Assembly (NCBI GenBank): GCA_965246925.1
Contig: OZ251994.1
Coordinates: 3,534,001-3,598,000 of the forward strand
DNA length: 64,000 nucleotides
Source of the DNA: JANPPS01 sp965246925
Lineage (GTDB): Bacteria; Pseudomonadota; Alphaproteobacteria; Acetobacterales; Acetobacteraceae
Direction of reading: 5' to 3'
The notes under the pieces were generated by a model. It searched no databases. It saw only the letters and a program-made list of their open reading frames with translations, and was not told the origin of the DNA. Positions within the stretch are counted from its first letter, which is position 1, and the number at the start of each line of letters is the position of its first letter. The position numbers were made by a program, and so were the translations under genes. This document shows positions 28,630 through 37,617 of the stretch, in pieces.

Positions 28630-30764
28630 CCGCGGGCGCGCTCCACCTGCGTAACCCCCGGGGCGGCCCGCAGGCCGGCGATGACAGTCCCGAGGTGACG
28701 CAGATCGCGCACCTCCACATCCAACAGGATCTCCATGAAGTCCTGCTGGCGATTGGTGATCTTGAGTTGGGCCACGGTCCCATCATGCTTGGAGACGGCG
28801 TTGGTGAGGCTTGCCAGCGCGCCGGGCGTGTTGGTGGCGATGGCGCTGATCCGCCCCGTATGCGCGCTGACTAAACCGGCGGTTGCCGTTTCCCAATCGA
28901 CGTCGATGAAGCGCTCGGGCGTCGCGGCAAAGCTTTCGAGGGTCTGGCACTCCCTCGTATGAATGGTGACGCCCTTTCCTGTGGCGACGATGCCGACGAT
29001 GCGATCGCCGGGCAGAGGGTGGCAGCAGCCCGCGTAGTGCACGGCCATGTTGCTGACGAGCCCGCTGATGGGCAGGCCGTCGCGTGCCATCGAGCGGCCG
29101 GCGCGCGGCGGCAGGCTGGGCATCATGCGCGGCGCACGCGGGGTTTGCCGCAGCTCCGGATAGAGGGTGTGGACGACGTCCTTGGGTCCGATATTGCCGT
29201 TCCCGACGGCGACGTAGAGATCATCGAGCGTGGCGGCCTTGAGCGGCTTTAGCGCGCCGTCGAGCACCTTTTCGCCGCCGTCCACGCCTTCTTGACGAAA
29301 GGCTTTGGCCAGGATGGCCCGGCCATTGTCGATGTATCCTTGCCTTTGCTGGGCCGCGATGTGCCGCCGGATGCGGGCACGTGCCTTGCCGGTAACGACG
29401 AACCGCTCCCAGGCTGGGGAGGGCGTGCCGCCGCGGGCGGTCATGATTTCGACTTGGTCGCCGTTCTGTAGCTCGTGCCGGAGCGGTAGCAGGCGGCCGT
29501 TTATTTTGGCGCCGACGCAGCTGTCGCCGACCTGGCTGTGCACGGCGTAGGCGAAGTCTATGCTGGTGGCGCCCCGGGGCAGTTCGATCAGTTGGCCCTT
29601 GGGAGTGAAGCAGAAGACTTGGTCCTGATACAGTTCGAGCTTAGTGTTTTCTAAGAAGTCGTCGGCTGCCTGGCTGTTATCTAGAATTTCGAGCAAGTCT
29701 TGTACCCAGCGGAACTGCTGCAGCTCACTAGACGAGGCGTCGTGTTGTTTGTAGAGCCAGTGGGCTGCGACACCGTTCTCTGCGACGTCATGCATATCGA
29801 CTGTCCGGATCTGCACTTCAATCTTCTGATTGCGCGGCTCACGCAGCGTGACGCCGGTGTGCAGGCTTCGGTAGCCGTTAGATTTGGGCGTGCTGATATA
29901 GTCCTTGAACCGACCACCGATGACGGGGTAGGCGGCATGGATCGCCCCCAGGGCCATGTAGCAGGCGTCGCGGGACGGCATGACGACGCGGAAGGCCATG
30001 ATGTCGGAGAGCTGTTCGAACGCGACGTTGCGCCGCTGCATCTTCTCCCAGATGGAGAAGGGGGATTTCTCCCGTCCTGTCACCTCGACGGGATCGGCGC
30101 CGGCGTCGCTGCAGACCCGGATCAGTTCTTGCCGGACCTCCTCGATGACGTCGGCGCCCTGGCCGCGTAGGAAATTGAGGCGCGCCTGGATGGTGTCGAA
30201 CGCCTCCGGCTCCAATTGCGCGAAGCTCAGGGTCTGTAGTTCGGTCTTCAGCGCGTCCATGCCGATGCGTTCGGCCAGTGGCGCGTAGATCTCCATCGTC
30301 TCGCGCGCAATACGCTGGCGCTTTTCGATCCGGTCCACGTAATGCAGCGTCCGCATGTTGTGCAGCCGGTCTGCCAATTTGACGAGCAGGACGCGAATAT
30401 CCTTGCTCATCGCCAGCACGAGCTTGCGGAAGTTCTCCGCCTGCTTGGTCCGGTCTGACTGCAGCTCGAGGCGAGTGAGTTTGGTCACTCCATCCACGAG
30501 CCCGCCGACCGAGGTGCCGAACCGCCGCTCGATCTCTCCCAGAGTGACCGGAGTGTCCTCGATCACGTCATGCAACAAGGCGGTGGCTATACTTGCCGTG
30601 TCGAGCCGGTAGCCAGCAAGGATGTCCGCGACGGCGAGCGGGTGAGTGATGTAGGGATCGCCGTTTTCGCGAACTTGCGCTGAATGGGCGGCCTCGGCCA
30701 CCGAGAACGCGCTGTCAAGCATGACGAAGTCGGCCCGTGCGTCATAGGCACGAACTTTGGCCAT
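28626..30764 (-). CDS. spoT: Bifunctional (p)ppGpp synthetase/hydrolase
   Basis: A 712-residue Rel/Spo-type stringent-response enzyme from ATG 30764 ([16 protein letters not shown]); a TTG five codons upstream (30779) fits the family N-terminus equally well. The hydrolase HD domain is intact ([24 protein letters not shown]). The synthetase domain has [21 protein letters not shown] domain ([20 protein letters not shown]) and a C-terminal ACT domain follow. The complete HD domain supports both activities. It lies 70 bases after rpoZ and is coupled to acpS. Confidence 0.95.
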   Translation of the reverse strand: MAKVRAYDARADFVMLDSAFSVAEAAHSAQVRENGDPYITHPLAVADILAGYRLDTASIATALLHDVIEDTPVTLGEIERRFGTSVGGLVDGVTKLTRLELQSDRTKQAENFRKLVLAMSKDIRVLLVKLADRLHNMRTLHYVDRIEKRQRIARETMEIYAPLAERIGMDALKTELQTLSFAQLEPEAFDTIQARLNFLRGQGADVIEEVRQELIRVCSDAGADPVEVTGREKSPFSIWEKMQRRNVAFEQLSDIMAFRVVMPSRDACYMALGAIHAAYPVIGGRFKDYISTPKSNGYRSLHTGVTLREPRNQKIEVQIRTVDMHDVAENGVAAHWLYKQHDASSSELQQFRWVQDLLEILDNSQAADDFLENTKLELYQDQVFCFTPKGQLIELPRGATSIDFAYAVHSQVGDSCVGAKINGRLLPLRHELQNGDQVEIMTARGGTPSPAWERFVVTGKARARIRRHIAAQQRQGYIDNGRAILAKAFRQEGVDGGEKVLDGALKPLKAATLDDLYVAVGNGNIGPKDVVHTLYPELRQTPRAPRMMPSLPPRAGRSMARDGLPISGLVSNMAVHYAGCCHPLPGDRIVGIVATGKGVTIHTRECQTLESFAATPERFIDVDWETATAGLVSAHTGRISAIATNTPGALASLTNAVSKHDGTVAQLKITNRQQDFMEILLDVEVRDLRHLGTVIAGLRAAPGVTQVERARG

Positions 30765-30834
30765 CAGCTCAGTCTGCAAGCCGCGCGGAAGGCTTAGCCC
30801 CGTGCCGGAGCCGTCAGGCGCGCGGACGAGGCGG

Positions 30835-31236
30835 TCAGCGACGCGAACGGCCGCCCAGCTCCGCCTCGATGGCGGCCTCGATATCCTCTGGCGAGAGGTC
30901 TTCGACCGGCATCTGGTTGGCCTCTTCCTCGGCCGAGACGTCCTGTAGGCCGAAGATGTTCTGATCCGTCGGGATAAGGTCCAGAACCTCCTCGTCCGCA
31001 GGCTCCGGCTCGGGCGCACGGGATAGGGACTTCACCAAATCCTGCTCCAGCCGGGGTAGCTCGATGGTTTCTTCGGCGATTTCCCGGAGAGCTACGACAG
31101 GGTTCTTATCATTGTCCCGGTCGATCGTGAGTTCCTCACCGCGGCTGAGATTGCGGGCGCGCTGGGCCGCAAGCAAGACGAGCTCGAAGCGGTTGGGGAT
31201 TTTCTGGACGCAGTCTTCGACCGTCACGCGGGCCAT
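30835..31236 (-). CDS. rpoZ: RNA polymerase omega subunit
   Basis: A 133-residue small subunit that helps fold beta' and forms part of the ppGpp site. [20 protein letters not shown] and [15 protein letters not shown] are the core; [10 protein letters not shown] follows. An acidic C-terminal tail of about 60 residues is longer than in E. coli. Position before spoT is conserved. The accessory FAD oxidoreductase gene ends only 19 bases upstream, so its own promoter must lie inside that gene or it is read from the island. Confidence 0.95.
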   Translation of the reverse strand: MARVTVEDCVQKIPNRFELVLLAAQRARNLSRGEELTIDRDNDKNPVVALREIAEETIELPRLEQDLVKSLSRAPEPEPADEEVLDLIPTDQNIFGLQDVSAEEEANQMPVEDLSPEDIEAAIEAELGGRSRR

Positions 31237-31255
31237 GGGTCGCCTCTATACCACT

Positions 31256-32554
31256 TTATGAACGGCTAGACTTAAGCTGCGAGGCCGGTTTTCGCAAGTG
31301 CGAGAAGCGGTCGAAGTTGAACGGGGATGGGTCAACGATGGGCGGGCTACTTGTCACGAGGTCCGCCATTAGATGGCCTGCGCCGGGCCCGATTCCGAAA
31401 CCGTGGCCGGAAAAGCCGCTGGCGACGTGAAATCCTGGGACGCTGGATATTCCGGCGATGACTGGGACGCCGTCCGGTGTAACGTCGATCAAGCCGCCCC
31501 AGCTCGCTGCCACCTGCATCGCCGCAAAGCCCGGGAAGGCGCGCACGAGGGCGGCGCGGCCTTGCGCGAGGTTCGATGGACTAGGCGCCGGGTCTAATAC
31601 CCGGGTTGTCTCGAATGGCGTAACTTCGTCCATGCGCCATCGCCGCGGCTGATGCCACTCTGCCAAGAATGCGCGAGGGCGGAGGCGCAACCGCAATTCT
31701 TTCCGCTGTTCGAAAAGAGCCGGGGCAAAGCGGCGGAACTGCCGAAAGCTTTCAGGAGTGATGTTTGTTTCGGTTTCGTTGCGTTGCGCGATCGTGTAGC
31801 CGCCATCTGCCCGGCGCCGGAATGCAAAGTTGGCGCCGCCTACACTCAGCGCAGGGCCGGGCATGGGTGCCGTGCGGAGGACCGAGCCCAAGACGGTGAG
31901 TTGCGGAAAATCGATGCCTTGGTTACCGCAGAACAGGCGTGACCAGGCGCCGCCCGCTAGCACCGCCGCGCCGCATGCGATCCTGCCATACTCGGTCAGG
32001 ACACCGCAGACCCGGCCGGCCTGGAGGTCCAGACCTCGTGCGGCGCACCGTTCGACGATAATGGCGCCCGCCTCACGCGCGTGCCGGGCCAGCGCCTGCA
32101 CGGCGATGGACGGCTCCGCCCGTCCGTCCTCCGGAGTGTGGAGGCAGCCAGCGAAGCGCTGTGCCGCCTCTGGCAGCAAGCGCGCGGTCTCATCAGTACT
32201 GAGCAGGCGGGAACTGATCTGATAAGTCTGCGCCTTGCTCAGCCATCCGGATTGGGCTTGCATCTCAGCTTCGGACGTCAAGAGTAAGGCCGTGCCGGCC
32301 CGGTTGAAGCCGACGGATTGGCCGAAGCGCTCCCACATGCGCACGCTTTCGATGGCGAGTGGCACCTCGGCCAAATCCCGTCCGGCTGTCCTGCACCAGC
32401 CCCAGTTCCGGGTGGACTGCTCGGCGCCGACTGCCCCTTTCTCGACGAGGGTCACCGGCACCCCGCGTTGTGCCAGAGACAATGCGGTGCAGACGCCAAT
32501 GACACCACCGCCGATGACGACGACGTCGCTCTGGACGGGCTGCTTCTCGGACAT
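31256..32554 (-). CDS. FAD-dependent oxidoreductase, DAO (D-amino-acid oxidase-like) family
   Basis: A 432-residue flavoprotein. SDVVVIGGGVIGVCTALSLA is the FAD-binding Rossmann motif, followed by VTLVEKGAVGAEQSTRNWGW. The C-terminal DGVPVIAGISSVPGFHVASG and GHGFGIGPGAGHLMADLV are typical of DAO-family dehydrogenases acting on amines or amino acids. It starts on the base after the Rieske stop, so both may act in turn on one product of the island. Substrate unknown. Confidence 0.88.
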   Translation of the reverse strand: MSEKQPVQSDVVVIGGGVIGVCTALSLAQRGVPVTLVEKGAVGAEQSTRNWGWCRTAGRDLAEVPLAIESVRMWERFGQSVGFNRAGTALLLTSEAEMQAQSGWLSKAQTYQISSRLLSTDETARLLPEAAQRFAGCLHTPEDGRAEPSIAVQALARHAREAGAIIVERCAARGLDLQAGRVCGVLTEYGRIACGAAVLAGGAWSRLFCGNQGIDFPQLTVLGSVLRTAPMPGPALSVGGANFAFRRRADGGYTIAQRNETETNITPESFRQFRRFAPALFEQRKELRLRLRPRAFLAEWHQPRRWRMDEVTPFETTRVLDPAPSPSNLAQGRAALVRAFPGFAAMQVAASWGGLIDVTPDGVPVIAGISSVPGFHVASGFSGHGFGIGPGAGHLMADLVTSSPPIVDPSPFNFDRFSHLRKPASQLKSSRS

Positions 32555-33562
32555 CTAATCCTTCACGCCGTCCGCATATTGGGCCAGCGATGTACGCAGA
32601 TGGCGGATTTTTGCTTCACTAGACGAGAGGATGCCCGCGAACGGGAAGGCGGGATCGACGCGCCGGCATATCTCGTGATCCTCCTGGAACACTTGCCGGT
32701 TAACAGCCGCTGCGGACGTGAAGAATTGCTCGGTCACGCTGGCGGGCATCGTCGTCCGAGCCGTGAACATGCGGCTTCGCAGATGGGTTTGTGCGCCGTT
32801 CTTGGATGGCATGTAGCTTTGCAGGGCATAGGTGTAGCCGAAGGTGGACGTCACAAAGCTAAAAGGGAAGAGGTAGAGTGCCTGGTATCCACGATGCTGA
32901 TGTCGCAGGTCGAAAAAGCGGTCCATGGCGCTTAGCGCACGCGCCTGCCTGGGATTGCCGATGCTGGCGGTCAGCCTGGAATTGCATCCAAAGTATTCAT
33001 CATTGATGTTGATGAGATCTAATCGGCCTAGCGTTTCCGCATGCACCATGGCGACATGATCGGGCTCGAGCGCGTTTTCGACGGCGACTTGCCAGGGGCA
33101 TTGCAACCCTTCGGTCAGAAGATCATGCGGGTGGGCGATGTCTGCCGACATTCCAGCGAGGAGGGGCCAAGTCTCTTGGATCTGCGCGGCCAAGCTTATC
33201 TTAGAATCGCAACCGACGAACAAGAAGTCGCCGCACCATTCAACCGAATATTGGTTCAAACGAGCCGCGGCTAAGTCACAAGGCTGGTAGTTCTCGGGCC
33301 TGGGAATGCGCACTTTACCGCCCCGGTAGCTCCAGCCGTGGTAGGGGCATAGGGCAGGGGCATTCCCTGCGCAGTCTAAGAAGAAGCGAGCGCCGCGGTG
33401 AGGACATACATTGTCAAACGCGATGATTGTTCCTTTGTCATTGTAGAGAACGAGTTCGCCCAAGGGCCAGTCGAGCCGGGCGAAGTCACGGTCATTGGCA
33501 AGTTCGCACCGGTGCGCGACCAAATGCCAGCAGTTCCGTGCCAGGGTCATGTCTCTGGTCAA
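32555..33562 (-). CDS. Rieske-type ring-hydroxylating or demethylating oxygenase
   Basis: A 335-residue non-heme iron oxygenase, alpha subunit type. The Rieske [2Fe-2S] site is CPHRG and CPYHGWSY (C-x-H ... C-x2-H). The mononuclear iron site is seen in ENALEPDHVAMVHAETLG, with H-x4-H. It resembles the vanillate O-demethylase/PobA-like subgroup, whose members hydroxylate, demethylate or desaturate varied substrates. No reductase gene is beside it. Start ATG 33562 overlaps the acyltransferase stop (ATGA). Confidence 0.88.
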   Translation of the reverse strand: MTRDMTLARNCWHLVAHRCELANDRDFARLDWPLGELVLYNDKGTIIAFDNVCPHRGARFFLDCAGNAPALCPYHGWSYRGGKVRIPRPENYQPCDLAAARLNQYSVEWCGDFLFVGCDSKISLAAQIQETWPLLAGMSADIAHPHDLLTEGLQCPWQVAVENALEPDHVAMVHAETLGRLDLININDEYFGCNSRLTASIGNPRQARALSAMDRFFDLRHQHRGYQALYLFPFSFVTSTFGYTYALQSYMPSKNGAQTHLRSRMFTARTTMPASVTEQFFTSAAAVNRQVFQEDHEICRRVDPAFPFAGILSSSEAKIRHLRTSLAQYADGVKD

Positions 33563-34185
33563 AGGCGTCTTGCCGGAGCGGCGTAGAGGGTTGCACCATC
33601 GGGCACCGGGCGGACCACTACCGCGCCGGCACCGATAATGCAGCGTTCGCCAAGCACGAGGTGAGGCAGCACCCGCGCACCGGAGCCGAGAAATGACTGA
33701 CGCCCGATTCGCACGCCACCGGTAAGGTCCACATAGCCTGATACCGTCGAGTGATCACCCAGCATGGCGTCATGGCCCACGCTGGCATAGCCGTTGAGGA
33801 GGCAGAACTCACCGACGACCGCATTGGCCGATATGTCAGCGAAGACGCTGACCACGGTGCCGCGACCGATCTTTGCCGACGCCGAGACCCAAGCCGTGGG
33901 ATGCAGTAGCGTCGCGAACTGCGCTCCGGCATCGAGAAGTTTGCCGGTGATCGCCGCCTTTGATTTCGGATCGGCTATGGCGAGGACGAGCAGCCAGTTT
34001 TGCGGCGTGCGAAAGCCGGTGATCGGGCCGAGTTGTGGCAGATCGTGCCCGGTGCCCCGCATGGGCTGATCCGTGTCATCGATATAGCCCACGAAACGAT
34101 GGCCGTTCAAGGAAAGGCTGGGCGCGAACCAGTCGTGGATTTCGCGGGCGAGGGCGCCGCCGCCCACGAGAACATGGTCGGTCAT
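33559..34185 (-). CDS. NeuD/PglD-like sugar acyltransferase (left-handed beta-helix)
   Basis: A 208-residue protein from ATG 34185 (MTDHVLVGGGALAREIHDWF). The N-terminal Rossmann-like domain and the C-terminal hexapeptide-repeat helix (ASAKIGRGTVVSVFADISAN, VGHDAMLGDHSTVSGYVDL, IGAGAVV) match NeuD/PglD/PerB enzymes, which acylate the amino or hydroxyl group of nucleotide-linked sugars. The His in SVGHDAML is the expected catalytic base. In this cluster it could take its acyl group from the local carrier protein instead of acetyl-CoA (inference). It follows the SDR by four bases. Confidence 0.85.
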   Translation of the reverse strand: MTDHVLVGGGALAREIHDWFAPSLSLNGHRFVGYIDDTDQPMRGTGHDLPQLGPITGFRTPQNWLLVLAIADPKSKAAITGKLLDAGAQFATLLHPTAWVSASAKIGRGTVVSVFADISANAVVGEFCLLNGYASVGHDAMLGDHSTVSGYVDLTGGVRIGRQSFLGSGARVLPHLVLGERCIIGAGAVVVRPVPDGATLYAAPARRL

Positions 34186-34189
34186 GTCG

Positions 34190-34942
34190 TCATCCTGCCG
34201 TATATCCCCCATCGACCGCCCACACGGCCCCAGTGACCCAAGACGCTGCCGACGACAGGAGAAAAATGGCTGCGGACGCGAGGTCATCGGGCTGTCCGAA
34301 GCCGAGGATGTGCGAGCGCTCGTAAGCCGCTACCGAAGCCGCAGAAAGCCCTCGCGTCAGCCGCTCATGCATTTCAGTTTGCACACCGCCGGCCGCGATG
34401 GCGTTGACGCGGACTGCAGGCAGCTCCGACGCTAGTGAGCGGGTGAGGCCTTCGATGGCCGCTTTAGCGGCCGAGTATGTAGTCATGCCGGGTTGGCCCC
34501 GGGCGGCTGCAGCCGATGACATTAGAACGATCGATGCACCGGGCCGCATAGCGCCGGCCCTGGCCGCAGCACGCGCGATACCGAGGGCTGCAAAGAGGGA
34601 CGCTCCTAAAGCGGTGTCGATATGCTTTTGCCGCACGAGACGGGCAGGGAGGGTAAGCTCGGTTCCCGCGGCATGAAAGATACCGTCCAAGCCTTGAATA
34701 CCCGCGGCGTCAGCCATCAGCGCCGCTGATTGATCCGCAGTGTCGATCGATGCCGCCATCATCCGGTGGCCGGAGCCCGTTAGCGACGCGACTGTCTGCT
34801 CCAGCCGTGCATGATCGCGTCCGCTTGCGATGATGCGAGCACCGCACTTGGCCGCCATGATGGCGGTTGCCCGGCCGAGCCCGGAGGACGCGCCGGTGAT
34901 CAGAATTGTGCGGTCCGCGAGGGCGGTGGGAGAGAAGATCAC
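34190..34942 (-). CDS. SDR reductase, FabG-like
   Basis: A 250-residue classical SDR. ILITGASSGLGRATAI binds the nucleotide, HAAG stands for the NAG motif, VLMSSAAAARGQPG holds the catalytic Ser and TYSAAKAAIEG the Tyr-x3-Lys. The C-terminal GAVWAVDGGYTAG is typical of 3-oxoacyl-ACP reductases. Overlapping the second ketosynthase by ATGA, it most likely reduces the 3-oxoacyl chain made there to the 3-hydroxy form. Confidence 0.9.
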   Translation of the reverse strand: MIFSPTALADRTILITGASSGLGRATAIMAAKCGARIIASGRDHARLEQTVASLTGSGHRMMAASIDTADQSAALMADAAGIQGLDGIFHAAGTELTLPARLVRQKHIDTALGASLFAALGIARAAARAGAMRPGASIVLMSSAAAARGQPGMTTYSAAKAAIEGLTRSLASELPAVRVNAIAAGGVQTEMHERLTRGLSAASVAAYERSHILGFGQPDDLASAAIFLLSSAASWVTGAVWAVDGGYTAG

Positions 34943-35949
34943 CGGATCAGCTCCGCGCAGTCCAACGCACCCGTTCGCAGAAACGCCGCACCCCAGGAAA
35001 GGCCGACTCCGAAGCCGGCGAGGACGATGCTTTGAACCGAGCCGGTCAAGGCGGTTTCACGCTCTGTACACAGCAATAGCGGGATCGACGCCGAACTCGT
35101 GTTTCCGAACCGGTCGATGTTGATCGGGGCGCGGGCAGGATCGATGCCGGACTTCTTCGTGATATGACGCAGCATGAAGCGGTTGGCCTGGTGCAGGGCC
35201 AATATGTCCACAGCGCTGGATTCTTGTTTGGCTTGTTCGAGGACCGATCTTAGCAATGCCGGGACTGTTCCGAGCGTGAAGCCGAACACTTCGGTGCCGT
35301 TCATCATCAAGGTTTGCGCACCTTCCGCTTCGCGAAAGCCACCGCCTGCCATGGCAATGTGCGCCGCACCCTTACCGTCACTGCCCAGCACGAAATGGCT
35401 GGCGGCGGCACCCGGGTCGCATTCCAACGCGGTCGCCGAGCCTGCATCCCCGAACAGAAGCGATGTACTACGGTCGTCTGGGTCGATCATCCGGCTGCTG
35501 GTGTCGCCTGCCAGGAGCAACACACGCCGGCAACCAGCGTTGATCAGTGCCGCGGCGAGCCATAGGCCGTAAACGTAGCCAGAGCAGCCCAATCCTACGT
35601 CAAAAGCCTGGCAGGTGACCGGGAGTCCAAGAGCCCCGTGCAACACGCAGGACGTGGCTGGAAGCCGATGATCAGGCGTTTGGGATACGAAGATGAGCGC
35701 ATTCACGGTTGATGGGTGCCAACCGGTTCTATCCAGCAAGCGTTTTGCAGCGGTTAGGCACAAATCACCCGCGGTCTGGCCGGGGTTCGCGTAATAGCGG
35801 GTTTCGACACCCGTCATCGCCGTTATGTCAGCGACGGCTTTGACCCCGAACCGGTCCGCGAAAGCGGCGTTGGCGACGGCACGGTCCGGGATGGCGGACA
35901 CGATGCCGCGCAACCGGACGTTCGGGATCGTGTATCCGGGGCCGGACAA
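34939..35949 (-). CDS. Ketoacyl-ACP synthase III homologue (second in cluster)
   Basis: A 336-residue thiolase-fold condensing enzyme related to FabH. The catalytic Cys is in VGLGCSGYVYGL, His in LALHQANRFM and Asn in DRFGNTSSASIP: a complete Cys-His-Asn triad, so it should condense, not merely transfer. SDGKGAAHIAMAGGG lies between. It starts one base after the carrier-protein stop and overlaps the SDR. It differs clearly from the sister enzyme at 36189-37214, so the two probably use different primers or act at different steps. Confidence 0.9.
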   Translation of the reverse strand: MSGPGYTIPNVRLRGIVSAIPDRAVANAAFADRFGVKAVADITAMTGVETRYYANPGQTAGDLCLTAAKRLLDRTGWHPSTVNALIFVSQTPDHRLPATSCVLHGALGLPVTCQAFDVGLGCSGYVYGLWLAAALINAGCRRVLLLAGDTSSRMIDPDDRSTSLLFGDAGSATALECDPGAAASHFVLGSDGKGAAHIAMAGGGFREAEGAQTLMMNGTEVFGFTLGTVPALLRSVLEQAKQESSAVDILALHQANRFMLRHITKKSGIDPARAPINIDRFGNTSSASIPLLLCTERETALTGSVQSIVLAGFGVGLSWGAAFLRTGALDCAELIR

Positions 35950-35950
35950 A

Positions 35951-36175
35951 TTAGGCTGCGACGGTCTGAGTGACGAGCGCTTCGAGATCCGAGAGTGTAG
36001 TGCACTTGGTCAGATCGCTTCCGCTCACGAGCATACCGAAGCACTCATCGATGAGAGCTACGCAAGAGATGATGGCCAGGGAGTCCCAGTTATGTTCAAG
36101 CAAGCTGAAACTGGGTAGGATACGATCCGCATCGACCTCAAAGATGTCTGCCAGACCTTCGTGGAACTGCTTCAA
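35951..36175 (-). CDS. Acyl carrier protein
   Basis: A 74-residue carrier protein from TTG 36175, preceded at nine bases by AGGGAG; longer frames run into the upstream ketosynthase. NWDSLAIISCVALIDE has the Ser of the DSL motif that receives 4'-phosphopantetheine, and the acidic four-helix pattern is normal, although DSL is preceded by Trp and not by the usual Leu/Asp context of fatty-acid AcpP. It sits exactly between two ketosynthases, so it is dedicated to this pathway and separate from the housekeeping ACP. Confidence 0.9.
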   Translation of the reverse strand: MKQFHEGLADIFEVDADRILPSFSLLEHNWDSLAIISCVALIDECFGMLVSGSDLTKCTTLSDLEALVTQTVAA

Positions 36176-36184
36176 TTTAAGATA

Positions 36185-36190
36185 CTCCCT
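36185..36190 (-). promoter_or_regulatory. Ribosome-binding site deciding the ACP start
   Basis: AGGGAG nine bases before TTG 36175. No ATG or GTG in frame gives a normal carrier-protein length, so this site fixes the TTG as start. Confidence 0.55.
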
Positions 36191-37214
36191 AGTTGATTGT
36201 GATGTTCGTTGCCGCCCACGAGTAGCCTGCACCGAACCCCACCAGCATTACCGAAGCCGCTGGCGCATCGGCGTTGATCAGGTCAGACAGGGCGATCGGG
36301 ATCGAGGACGAGACGGTATTGCCGCAATGAGACATCGAGACCGCGAATTTTTCCCGCGGGATTCGGATCTTCCGCCGCAATGTTTCGAGCAGAAAAGCAT
36401 TGGCTTGATGGAATACGAAGTGATCGATCTGATCGAGGTCCAGCCCGCTCGTTCCGGTCAGTGCCGCTATTGCCTTTGGCACCTCGGCTAGGCTGAACGC
36501 CATGATGGCGGCGCCGTCCATGAACAGGTTTGCGGCCGAGCGGGTATTGCCGGAGTTGTCTTGCGCGGCGATGGCGCTTGCGGGCGAGGCGGGTTGCCGC
36601 ATGCCGCCGGCGGGCACACACAGCCGGTCAGCGCCCGATCCGTCCGTGCCGAAGACAAACGGGCCTATGAACTCCCGGTCTGACGCAACAGCCTCGATCA
36701 AGGTAGCGGCAGCACCGTCACCGAACAGAGTCCGGACGCTACGGTCCATGGGGTGAATGAGCTTGGAGTAGGTATCACCGGTCAAGAGGAGGATAGTATC
36801 GGCAAGTCCTGATTCGATCAGGCTTTTTGCGAGTGCTAGGCCATAGACGAAGCCCGAGCAGGCCAGCCCGAGGTCCAGCGCTCCGCAAGCCTGCCGCAAC
36901 CCGAGCCGGTGGTGCAGGATGCATGCTCCGGACGGGATTGGGTGATCTGGCGTCTGCGTGCAAAATAGGAGAAAATCGATCTGTTCGGGGGCAACCCCGT
37001 GCGTCTCAAACAGAGAGCGGGCTGCTGTGTAGGCGAGATCCGCCGCAGTCTCATCCGGTGCAGCGATACGCCGCTCGACGATGCCGGTTTTGGCCTCGAT
37101 CTTGTCTGCCGTCCATCCCGGGTAGATTAGCGCCAAGTCTGAATTGGAAAGAACCGTCTCAGGCAGATGGCTGGCAACGGCACGCAGCTTTGCCGTGCGG
37201 TGGGAACGACTCAT
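36189..37214 (-). CDS. Ketoacyl-ACP synthase III homologue (first in cluster)
   Basis: A 341-residue FabH-like condensing enzyme from ATG 37214 (MSRSHRTAKLRAVASHLPE). Triad residues are present: Cys in LGLACSGFVYGLALA, His in FVFHQANAFLLE, Asn in SHCGNTVSSSIP. FGTDGSGADRLCVPAGG precedes an Ala/Ser-rich insert. It is the first gene of the island operon; 13 bases separate it from the carrier protein. FabH-type enzymes start chains from acyl-CoA, so this one probably supplies the first acetoacetyl-like unit. Confidence 0.9.
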   Translation of the reverse strand: MSRSHRTAKLRAVASHLPETVLSNSDLALIYPGWTADKIEAKTGIVERRIAAPDETAADLAYTAARSLFETHGVAPEQIDFLLFCTQTPDHPIPSGACILHHRLGLRQACGALDLGLACSGFVYGLALAKSLIESGLADTILLLTGDTYSKLIHPMDRSVRTLFGDGAAATLIEAVASDREFIGPFVFGTDGSGADRLCVPAGGMRQPASPASAIAAQDNSGNTRSAANLFMDGAAIMAFSLAEVPKAIAALTGTSGLDLDQIDHFVFHQANAFLLETLRRKIRIPREKFAVSMSHCGNTVSSSIPIALSDLINADAPAASVMLVGFGAGYSWAATNITIN

Positions 37215-37617
37215 GGAAGGGTGCCTATTTTGGACCAATCGATCTCTCCAGCTTCGACCCAGCTTCGACCAAAAGCTGCCGTGATTATGCCGGTGATTGG
37301 TTAATAAATCGTTTAGCTAGGGGTCCCGGTAGCAGCGGAACCGAAACTACGTTCAGCCCTCGTCTTGGCTGGTGGCGGCAGCATCGCACAGGGCCTGAGT
37401 TCGCCGGTGCGATGCCGTCCGGCAGGATGAAGGAATACTGTCCGAGCATGTTCATGTGCTTGAAGCCAAGCGGCGACAGCGCGCGCGGCTTTCTCACCCT
37501 GGTCGCCATGCTGGAGGTAGTGGGGAAGCAGATGCACGGCCGCTCGGGCGGCAAGCTTCCTGTGGTGGCTGAACTGCAGTTTCGATTCCGCTGCTACCGG
37601 ACCCCTAGCTACTGCGC
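37215..37617 (-). other. 403-base gap: AT-rich upstream region and transposase scar
   Basis: The part next to the ketosynthase has an 11-base tandem repeat (CAGCTTCGACC twice, 37249-37270) and an AT-rich stretch near 37299-37315 that could hold the promoter of the island operon. The rest contains the Tn3 remnant described separately. No intact gene is seen on either strand. Confidence 0.5.
37390..37479 (-). pseudogene. Tn3-family transposase C-terminal remnant
   Basis: The reading LSPLGFKHMNMLGQYSF followed by ILPDGI is the conserved C-terminal block of Tn3-family transposases (family form: LSPLxxEHINxLGxYxFxLP). Immediately after, TGELRP appears in another frame where the family has GELRPL, showing a frameshift. 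Nothing upstream in any frame continues the match, so only about 30 codons survive. It marks an old insertion or recombination event between the glycosyltransferase and the ketosynthase operon. Confidence 0.7.

Noticed and set aside
37285..37554. Intact 89-codon gene in the island gap
   Set aside because: Only ~23 codons match a Tn3 transposase and the match changes frame; treated as a remnant.
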